Source: Nymphaea colorata
Lineage: Eukaryota; Streptophyta; Magnoliopsida; Nymphaeales; Nymphaeaceae
DNA length: 64,000 nucleotides
Direction of reading: 5' to 3'
Assembly: GCF_008831285.2 (NCBI RefSeq)
Contig: NC_045147.1
Location: 6,850,334-6,914,333 of the forward strand
Shown: one piece after another, positions 13,101-24,323 of the stretch
Numbering within the stretch: position 1 is the stretch's first letter
How the letters are laid out: each line of letters starts with the position of its first letter
The notes under the pieces: model-generated
Told to the model about the DNA's origin: nothing
The model's input: the letters and a program-made list of their open reading frames with translations, nothing else
Databases searched by the model: none
Program-made: the position numbers and the translations under genes

Positions 13101-16100
13101 GCATACATATCAAACATGCCCAACTTGGATACGTTCTTCTCAAACTGAGTCAAAGGTAAGACTTTAGTCAGAACATCAGCAGTTTGGTCTTCAGACTTCA
13201 TATAAGGTAGAATCAACTCTCTGGCATCAATCCTCTCCCAGATGAAGTGGCGGTCAATCTCGACATGTTTTGTTCGGTCGTGTAACACAGGGTTGTTGGC
13301 CAGATTGATAGCAGACTTGTTATCACAATACATCTTTATAGGTCCTTCAGTCTCTATTCCAATGTTACACAATAGTACTCTCAGCCATAGTAATTCTGAC
13401 ACTCCCATAGCAACGACCCTATATTTGGCCTCTGCACTTGAACAAGAACAAACATCTTGTCTCTTGCTCCTCCAAACAATAAAATTTTCTCCCAAATAGA
13501 TGCAGTACCCTGACGTAGATCTTCTAGTATCAACGCAACCTGCCCAGTTTGCATTTGAATATCCTTCAATCTCAATAGGCCCTTGTTTTACATATAGAAG
13601 TCCCTTGCCAGGATTCCTTTTCAAGTAGCACAAAATTCTGTCGACAGCTTTCAAGTGAGCATCTGTAGGTGCATGCATGAACTGACTCATCACATTTACA
13701 ACAAAGGCGATATCAGGTTTAGTCAGAGTGAGGTATCTTCCAACCAGACGTTGATACTTCCTCTTAGCCTCTTCACAAAGAGGTTCTCCATCCTTAATAG
13801 TGAGTTTGTGTCCTACATCCAGAGGAGTAGAAGCCGGTCTACACCCTAGTTTTCCTATCTTCTTCAGTAAATCGAAGGTATACTTCCTTTGATTCAACAC
13901 AAGGGTTGTTCCTGACCTAGCAATTTCAATACCCAAAAAATATTTTACTTTGCCAAGGTCCTTGAGATCAAATTCGGCAGCCAGTAAACCCTTTAATCTG
14001 GTTATCTCGTTTTCATCATCACCTGTAACAATCATATCATCAACATAGACTAATAGAAGAGTAACCTTACTTTCTTTACTTTTTACAAACAAAGTGTGAT
14101 CTCCATTTCCTTGATTGTAGCCGTGTTGTCTCATCACTATCTAAGACGTTCAAACCATGCTCGAGGAGACTGCTTGAGCCCATATAAAGTTTTCTTTAGT
14201 TTGCAACATTTTCCTGGTTTTTGTTTTCTCATATCCTGGGGGCATACACATATACATTTCTTCCTAAAGATCTCCGTTGAGAAATGCATTCTTAATGTCA
14301 AGTTGGTACATCTTCCACTCCTTCAACACTGCTAGAGAAATGATAACTCTAAGAGTCTTCATCTTTGCAATAGGAGCAAAAGTCTCTAAGTAGTCAATCC
14401 CATATTTTTTACTAAAACCCTTGGCAATAGGCGAGCTCTGAACCTCTCAACATTCCCATATGGTTTGTACTTAATGGTGTAGATCCACTTGGATCCAACT
14501 AGATGAGTCGCTTCAGGGATCTCTACCACTTCCCATATTTGGTTTCTGCTCAAGGCTTCCATTTCTTCTTGCATAACATGAGTCCACTTGGGATCACTCT
14601 GAGCCTCTGTAACAGTCTTGGGAATCACAGCCAAAGAAAGAGATGATACAAAACATTTGTAATCCGTGCTCAGTCTGTAATATGACACAAAGTTACCAAT
14701 AGGGTGTTGAGTACATGACTTGACACCCTTTCTCATGGCAATGAGAAGCTCTTCATCTTCAGTTTCTAACTGAATGTCTTACTCAACAGGTTCTTTCTGA
14801 GCACGACTTGGGTCATCCAGGGAAGAAGTGGCATTGGGATTAGAAGTAGAATTCTCACAATTCGTCACCTTATCTGTACGAACTCTTCACCTAGCGTACA
14901 CCTGCCCAAACAAACGATTACATTCCTCTTCCGTCCCAGTGGAACACCCTCCATTCCTCTCATGTTCAAACACCTCAGCAATTTGTGGACTCTCTTCCCA
15001 TTTGTACTCCAAGAAATCTGTAAATTGAATTTCCTGACTCGGAGAATATTCTTCCCCTGACATAGACTTCTCCCCCTGAAGAGGATTCTCACCAAAATAA
15101 GAGACATGTTCCAAGCATGTGACATCCTTGGTAACGTAAATACGATTAGTGGTAGGATCAAGACATTTATACCCCTTTTGAATAGGAGGATACCCAATAA
15201 ATATTCTCTTAATAGACCTTGGATTAAGTTTTTTAACATTAGGGTTGTGATCATGAATAAAGCAAACACATCCAAAGACACGAGGAGGGAGGTGAAAGGG
15301 TTGACGATTCCCTAGAAGCATAGAGTGGGGGATTTGCCCATTTAGCACACGACTAGTCATACGGTTAATCAAGTATGCACTAGTGAGAACAGCATATCCC
15401 CAATAATATTTTGGAAGATTCCTTTGAAACAAGAGGGCCTTGGTGACATTAAGAACCTGACGATTTTTCCTCTCAGCGACCCCATTTTGAGGGGGGGTAT
15501 AGCTGCCGGATGTCTCATGAACAATGCCCCTTTTTCGAAGGAAATCCTCAACAGCTTGACACACATACTCACGAGCATAATCAGAACGCAAGGTCTTAAC
15601 AGAACCACCATATTGGTTCTCCACAAGAAGAATGAAGGTCTCTATGACATGAGGCACTTCGCTACGATCTTTCAACAGGTAAACAAAGGTACTCCTTGAG
15701 TAATCATCTATAAAGATTATAAAATACTGAAAACCATTACGAGTATGAATTCCCGAAGGCCCCCACACATAAGAATGGATCAAGGAAAACCCTTCATTAG
15801 CACAACTGTTGGAAACAGGGTATGAAGCCTTAACATGTTTAGCAAACTGACATACAACACAAGATATCATAGATATGTCCAAACTAGAACATAACTCAGG
15901 AAATAACTGTTTTAAAAATCCAAATGGGAGATGACCAAGTCGTTCATGCCAATACAAAAATAACTGAAGACAATCTTCTCTCTTCTTCTCGGTCCTGCTA
16001 ACTGTTGTCATAAGAGCTGTGGGCCTGTGGCGACACGAATGAGAAGTCGATATAGGCCTTCAGACACCAAACCAATCCCAATCCTCTTTCCTATCACCAA

Positions 16101-19100
16101 GTCCTGCAAAACACAACAATTTGCAGAGAATATAAGTTCACAATTCAGCTCCTTTGTAATCTTGCTGACAGATAAAAGATTCAAGGGAAGATGAGGAACA
16201 TGTAAGGCACCATGCACTAAAAAATTGTTTAACAAGGAAAGACTCCATTTTCTTGCCAAAAAGGTAAAGGAACCATTGGCAAGAGAAACACGTTCCTTTC
16301 CAGAAGATAGTTTATACTCATGAAAGAGCTTAGGATTGCCAGTCATGTGATGGGTGACACCACTGTCAACAATCCACTCTCCCATACAAAAATTACCTTT
16401 TTCACTAGAAATGGCCAGAGCATGGTCAATCTTCACATCATCTGACACTTCGGATTGACCAACATCAATCTGACTTAGGTAAGCACGAAGCTCGCGAATC
16501 TGTTCAGCTGAGATAGAGGTTTTCCCTCCACTAGAGTTGGTAGCATCAGAAATAAATTTCTTCCCACTAGAAGGTCTCCCTCGACTATTCTTCTTTTCTG
16601 GATGAAGGTCCAAAAAAAAATCCACTGTATGACCAGTCTTCTTGCAGTGAGTGCACTTGCGAGGAGGTCGGGCAACTCCTATAGGACCTCGGCTAACAAG
16701 GGAAGACCTCTCATTATACGAGATGTGATCCCCCTTTTTTCCAGTAGTAACAAGGCGTCTTTGCTCTTCAGCCTCTACACGGGCGTAAACATCTTCAATA
16801 CTAGGCAGTTCGTCAAAATTAAGGATTTGACTCCTTATACCTTCAAAGTCATCATTCAGCCCTGTTAAAAATAGGAACACCCTATTCTCCCATTCTTTGG
16901 CTAAATGACGCACCTGATCTCGGTGACAATCCCAAGTGTCATCAGAGTAGTAGTCAAGTTCCTCCCACTTAGATTTCAGGACTGCATAGAAATCTGCTAC
17001 AGCCTACAGAGTGTTCACCTTGCCGTAGAGAATAGACATCCTTCATCAACTGATACACTCGAACAACTTTCTTCTTTTGGCCATACATTTGCTCAAGTAT
17101 AACCTACATATCCCTTGTAGACCTTTTGCGAAAAATGAGGGGCTGAATCTCGGGGGACACAGAGTTGACAATCCAAGTCTTAACTTGGTTGTCCTCAAGA
17201 AACCATGTGTTCTAAGCAACATTCGTCTTAGCCGGTTCAATCTTCCTCCCATTTATATAAGCAATTCTGCCTCAACCTGCGATCCCCATGGTGATAGCAC
17301 CAGACCATTGAAGGTAGTTTTCTTTAGTAAGGCGAATAGTAGTAACTTGAATTGGAATATTTTTAATTCTAGAGGCCCCAACATTAGTGTCGTCAGTATT
17401 GACCATAGAAAGAGACGACTCTGCCATGATCAAGATCGACACTGCAGAAAAAACACAGAAAAACAAGAGTGACTGTGCACAAAGGCAACAGGCATGGCGG
17501 TGGGAGGAGACCTCTGGCCCGACAGTGGCTGGAAAGAAAGACTGACGACGTAGGGAGCATGACCGGCGCTAGGCAGATCAGGGCAGATCAGGCTTTAAAG
17601 GAGCAGTGCCCGCTGGGCAGATGACGACAGGGGTAGAGGCAGAGAATGGCAAGGAGCAGCGGTCGATGGCAGTGTTGCGCTGGCTCCACAGGGCGACACC
17701 AATAACACTGGAACTATTAGGTGTGAGAGCGCCTGACACCAGAACTTCACGGTGATCAGCACCCGACGGAGCAGGAGCTGGCGGAGTAGCAGCAACACCA
17801 GGCTGAAGGACGACTGAGTAGTGGCAACAGAGAGCTCTGTGATAGACGAGCACCACCAGGCGACGACAAACAGCAAGGGAGGCCTTGGGCGACAGCAACG
17901 GAGCACGAAGTGGTGGGCGACGGTGAGCGCTGGGTGGTGACAGATGCTGGGCAATGAGCGATGGCAGACACTGGCGCGATGAGCAACTCTGGGCGCTAGC
18001 AGATGCTGAGCGACAGTGGATGACGGGCGACGCCAGAGGCAGGCGGCCAGAGGAGCTTGGGCGATAGTGGAGGCCTCAGGCAACAGTGGAGGCCTCAGGC
18101 AACAGTGGAGGCCTCGGGCAATAGTGGAAGTGCTCGGGCAACAGTCACCGCCGGAACTTCACGACGACGGATGAGAGGCGATAGAGAATCCTTTACCAAA
18201 CGATGCCAAGGATTCTCCGTCTAAACTGAACAGTAATCTCAGAACCAATCTCGCTCTGATACCATGTAGAAACAGTAGAAACCAAGTAGAACGATGAACG
18301 AACATGGATGTAATGTGGAAAACCCCCAACAAGAGGGAAAAAAACCACGGGTGAGGGAGGACTGGCGCCCACTAGCAACTCGACACACTCTCTCTAAGAA
18401 TTCATTCACACACAGAAAATTAGGGTTTACACAGGTTAAGTAGGGCCATAACATAACACACTGGATTGAGTCCAGATCCTGACCCGAATAGGTGACCCAA
18501 ATACAACATATGTCAACATATCTATAGGTACCCAAGTGTGTCCAAGTACTCATTTTGGGTACGGGTACAGCAACATGGGTACATGGACCTTACTGAAGTA
18601 CCCATGTAACTTAGACAGCTTGTGGCTTGTATATGTATGTGTATTATTACCTTTTTTTTGTATTTTTATTTTTCACTTTTTGCTATGCATTTTTTTATCA
18701 TTTTTTGCTTTTATTTTTTTGGGCTCAGCCATGAATGGGTAATTGAACTAGCTTCTGGCAATCTCTGATGGCTATAATTGTAGCCGTTGGGACTAGCTTA
18801 ACTGCTAGCTTTGTTTTCTTATCTTGCATATACTGTGGCCTTTCTGTCTTCTTGCAATTAGCTTTTGTAGCTGATTTGTTGTGCCTATGAATTGATGCTT
18901 TTAATTTTTGTCTAACTTCAGGAGATCCTGATATTACTAGTGTCTGTGCTCCACTTTGTTATTCTGGGGTCCATCAGAATTTAAAAATTTGTGATGTATT
19001 TTCATGATTATTTCATGAACTTGAACTTCTTTGGGGATTCCCATTCTCCTACTTGAATCATGATAATACCATTAATTCTGTTAAACAGGTCTTTGGCTAC

Positions 19101-22100
19101 GCTAGGAGGTTTGCGAAAATTGGAATGGCAAGGGTTCTTGTTGATGCTCTTTGTCACAGGCTTGATCAGTCTTCCTTAGTTTCTGCATCTCTTTCTTTGA
19201 GAGCAGTTGCGGTCAATGTAAGATCAACCTATTATTGTTTGCTCATGCTTTGTTCTTTTAAAAACTAATATAAGTTTAAAATTTTAAACTCTTTGTTTCA
19301 TCATGTATCTGGTGGTGCATTTGGGTGATATGGAAAGTTAGAGAATTGTATGAGGTGGTAACACTACATTTCTAAGATGCATGCAGATATTTGTCCTCTT
19401 TTCCGTCAGTCATTTCTTGGAACTTTGAACCTGTATTTGGTTCATATGCTGCTTACCTACTACAATTATTTTGTGTAAATTTGGAGTTACAATGTCATGG
19501 CATAAGTGATATTGGCAGTTATAAACAAGGCAGTGGGCCAGCTTAAAAGGAGGTGAATTCAATATGGTTTTGTCTTTTTACATTATCTGGTAGGTTACCA
19601 GCTTGTGTTAAAAAGGGGGCTACTTGTCTACTTATTATTGCCAATAATAAGTTGCCCTTTTGTTAAGATTCTCTAAATCTATTTGGTCCATCTACCTTAT
19701 CAATACATAACCTTAATAGTCTGGTTCATTTAATTAAGGTGATGGGTCAAGTTGGGAACAAATATCACTAGATGCTGCTGTTAGAATATGAGATGAGGAC
19801 ATCCATACACATCTAACCCAGGCACACCACACCTTGCCACACCTTTTACTTAGCATGTGTTTTAATTAGTTCATTAATGGCACCATGTATTTTTATCCAT
19901 GTACTGAAGGGCATTTTTGTCCAAAGTGTATGATCTTGCTCTTAATAAAAAATTAGGGTTAGGAGGCATGCCCTAATGCTGCTGCTCTACCATTATGCAT
20001 CACTCTCTTCCTCCTCTGTTTTTGTGGAAAATAAGGCTGTGATGATTCATCTTATCCGGTTCCACAGATCAAATATGGTATCAAAGTACAGGCTCCAGAA
20101 CTTTACAAGATGAATGCTCTGAGAGATTTACTCTCTCATTTCAAGAGATTAAAATCTTCATTCTTCTTATTTTCTTCCCTTATTTTCTCTCACCCTTAAA
20201 CCTGATCTTCTAAATCTCTACATCTCTTTTCCATTCTTGCTTTGTCCAGTGTCAATAAAGCTTCTGAAATCAACTCCTGCTGTCATCTAGTATTTCTTGC
20301 CTGTGTCTTATTTTCCCTAGTATCTGTTGAATTTTTTCTCTGCCATCTAGTATTCCCAAAATTCCTGATGTCTTCCTTTTTCTGTGTCTTGTTGTATGTC
20401 AAATTAATATTGGTGTTTTAACATGGTACAGATTCATATTCATCTTTTTATATTCTGACATATGCATATCTGACGTGAATCTGTTTTTCTGGACTGACAC
20501 AGACCTGTCTACTAGGTCTGATCATTCTTTTGATCTCTGTTTTTCTGGTCTGATGCAGACCTGTCTACTAGGTCTGTTCGTTCTCTTGATCTGCTCCAAA
20601 GTGTCTTATTATGTTCTTGCTTTACGGTCAGCAATTAAGAAGAAAATTTCACTTGTTATGTTTAAGAGGCAGACCATGGGTAATCTGCAATAGCATACAA
20701 ATCCAGATGTAAGATCATCTGGCAAAAAGAAAAGGTCACAATACACTGGTGATTGATGAAGTGTTCAGGGTGTTTCCACTTTCGTATTTCCAGGGCCTTT
20801 ATTCTAATATTCATCCTATTGCTTTTATTTATTGAGTCTCCTAGTTACTTGTTTTTACTTATTTCTATGAATTCCTTTTCAAATTCCGGTCCTTCAGCTA
20901 GTTTTCTCAACCAGTTGGTCACCAAAAAACTTAAATCATTCTAATTTCTTGACATGGAAGAGAAATAATTCTGTTCTTAAGGGGTCAGGATCTCAATGAG
21001 CATCTAGATGGTTCTGTTCCTGCACTTCCCAAGACTGTTTTGCAGGAAACTAAAGATGGGAAAGGTGCATCATCCACCAAATCCATGAAGAATCCAGAGT
21101 ATACAGGTTTAGGAAATGCTATTAGTCCTTGGTTGCATAATTACTTGGACACTTTCTCAGGAACTGTTGGCTACTATTCCAAATTGTTTCATAACTGTAG
21201 AATTATAGAGTACACTTTCTCAGATGTATTCACAGATACAGAGGCTCGAGTTTTACAGCTAAAGATCCAGTTTCAGAATTTAAGAAAGGGGACAATGTCA
21301 GTTATGGAGTACATACATCATATGAAGTTTATCACTGGTCAACTTGCTATCATTGGGAGTATGGTTTCAAACAAGGACAATGTGCTGCAGATTATTAATA
21401 GGCTGGGAACTGATTGGTATGCTCGCCATGACACTATCATGTCTTCCCAGTCTGCCTACCTTTGAGGAGCTATAGGCAATGGTTCTTCAGCACGAGATGA
21501 TTATGAAGCAAAGAGCAGAGACAAGTGTGATAGTGCCCGACTATCAAGAGGTGGCTTAATGAGACTCCCGACTCATGCATGCCTGCTCTAGGGTTAAGCA
21601 CTCAAAATTGCTTTCATTAATTCGGTAACATTCAGGGTTCACTATTCCCCATTATATACAGTCCATCTCATTGGACCTGACCTATTGGGTCTGACCCAAC
21701 TCCCTACATCCTATGTCACATAGGTACGGGTACGTGTACGGGTGCCGGTGCTGGTACAGGTACAGACCATTTTTAAAAAACTTGAGTACGGGGGTACGGC
21801 CGTACACACACATGTACATATACATATATATGTCAAAAAATTTCAAACAAAAATGGTTTAAACATAGCGCCAAAGAGGCTGTTGTGGATTATCCTTCTCT
21901 AATGCAGCGGTATATGTTGCCAATTGCCATACTTTGAAGATTATGCCAATAGAAACAACCAAACATAAAGAACCTAGCAAAAGAGCTGCAAGCCTGCAAC
22001 ACATAACCAATAGAAACAACCAAACATAAAGAATGAGCATATATGCTGCCAATTGCCATACTTTGAAGATTATGCCTTCAAGAGCATACAAGAAATCCAC

Positions 22101-24272
22101 ACACAAAAATTGTATCAAAACATTCAAAATTTAAAGAACTAGCATTATTCTGCTGTATTTTGCATAATGTCATCTTCAAGCTCAGAGAAGAAATTCAGCT
22201 ACAAAAATGTGTATTCTTAAAAATGAGACAACAAAGATAATAAAAGAAGGAAGCACACAATGATAAAGACACAAGAGTAGACTCTGGTTGAGCTTTACAA
22301 TTCTAAAATTGGTAGGAGAAAACAAAAGAGGCATGACACGTATTGCATAAGGAAACAGGGAGACACAGAGACAGAGAAGGTCGATCGAAAGGTGAGAGAG
22401 GCGACTTCAGTGTGAGGGTTTCGAGCAATAGGAGAGGGAGACGGCGAGTGTCCAGGAGAGTGAGGCGGTGAGAGGGACGACTTCCGTGTGAGAGTTTCGA
22501 GCAGCAGGAGAGGAAGACTGGCTGGAGACTGAAAAACAACTGTTATTGAAAAAAACAGATGGAAAGAAATAAGCAGAACACCGTGAACACAGAAAATAGA
22601 ACAACGGCGACCGTCGTTGCCGACGGCGAAGGCAGGGGTGGAGCCGATGAAAATGAAAAGAAAAACGAAAAAAGGAAAAAAAAAATACCGTGACAGTCGC
22701 CTCCTACCATCTGCTGTCGCCGGTCGTTGCCGTCGCTAGTCACCACTTCCGTCGCCGCTGTCGTCGATCGGTGAGAGGTAAGAACAGACGAACGAAAACT
22801 TTAAGTTTTAAGGGTTTCGTTTCTTTTGTTTAACGTTAAAATGGTTTTAAAAGTTAAAATCAAATAATCGTTAAAAATAAAAACGGATGGATTTGGACTC
22901 GGTCAAATTTGACCGTGTCCAAAAATGGACGGATACGGCCTCCGGTGCGTTGGCCGTACCCGGTACGGTCAACGCTGCACCATTGGCATACCCAAACCCG
23001 TACCGGTACCGGTACCGGTACCGGATGGGTACTTCACCTTTACAGGTGTACCCATGTATCATAGCCTACATCTTATTAAGTTCCTGCCCAACTCTACCAA
23101 TTATGCGTCCCTTGACAAACACCTTGCCCTTAAGGTGTCCACAAGAAAACTGTTGAGAATTAATATTAGTATAGGCCCTTTTAGTAAACAGTAGGAGTTG
23201 TGGGCCTCTTTGGTAAACATCTATAAGTTGTAGGTTGATATTAGTTATGCTCATTGTCACAAAAAACATGTACGGGTATTATACGGCGAGAAATTTCTCG
23301 GGTATAATATGGAAAAGTTTTATATCTCGGGAATAAAACGGAAAAATCTCGGCAATTTTAAAAAAATTTGAAACATTTAATAAACCTTAAAAATTATAAA
23401 AAAAAAAAATACGAAAAAACACAAAAAACGCGTACGCGTTTTTTCACGTTTTTTATTTTCTGATGTTTTTTTAAAAAAATGTGTTTTTTTCATGTTTAGT
23501 ACGGCTGACTCTATTTTGGTGTATTATACTCGTTTTTTTGCCAATAAGATGTGTTTTTTGTGTTATGCTATAAGTATTCTTTAGAATTTATGTTTTTAGT
23601 TTGGACTGCTTCTGTAATTCAGTTTACTGCCCCCCAATCTCTTTTAACACTGGATTAGGGTTAATAGAAAGATTACTTTTCTCTCTCCATCTCTCTTGTG
23701 TTCTTCTTATTTTCTAAACCTAATTCAACATGGTACCAGAGCACAGATCCCGGAAGCTTCTGACGACCTGACCGATTTCCCCTCTTCTTTTCTTCTTCAT
23801 CTTTGTTTTCCCCTCTATATCTCCTTTATTGTGGATGGCACATTTGGATTGAAATTTCAAATTTCTTAACACGATCTGGGTTTTTTTTCCTAAAAAAGAT
23901 CAACGTTGTTGTGAAATCAGTGATGTTGCATGGATGGTCGATCTCAGTTGGGTGGATGCCAAGAGGACTAGGTCTAGTTATGAAATACAGATCTGACCTA
24001 GAGGTAAAATCGAGTATGCTGTGGTGTGATTTGATGTTGCCATTGAAGTCTTTGGTTTGATGTTGCTGTTGAAGTTGCTGGTTTGATTCCATGCTGCAAT
24101 CAAAGTTGGCAGTCCAAATCTAAGTTGGTAAGCCTGTTTTCCATGGGAAGTTTAGTGCTGCTGGGCATCAATATTATTATATCTATTGGTTCAGGCCTAT
24201 GTCACATGGGTACGGGTGTGGGTGTGGACAAAATTCAAAATCATGGATACGGGGGTACAGCTGGCTGTATAC

Positions 24273-24323
<51 letters not shown>

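Larger units (their letters stand above)
12841..18518 (-). mobile_element. Copia-B, Ty1/copia retrotransposon nested in hAT-A
   Basis: The LTRs are 12841-13084 and 18265-18518. The flanking bases GATCT and TATCT (4 of 5) are a worn target duplication. PBS, purine tract and copia gene order are present on the minus strand. Its proteins are close to those of Copia-E, so the two belong to one lineage inserted in opposite directions. Frameshifts in gag and before RT, and a lost integrase aspartate, make it defective. Confidence 0.9.
12576..18614. mobile_element. hAT-A, non-autonomous hAT-like element split by Copia-B
   Basis: The left end reads CTAAGTCACATGGGTATGGG. The right end, reversed, reads CTAAGTTACATGGGTACTTC. 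The flanking 8-mers are ACACCTTG (12568-12575) and ACAGCTTG (18615-18622), a 7 of 8 match, as expected for hAT target duplications. Without Copia-B the element would be about 360 bp. It carries subterminal GGGTACGG repeats followed by a TATGTATATATG-type stretch, like its relatives at 21711 and 24197. It has no coding capacity. Confidence 0.75.
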
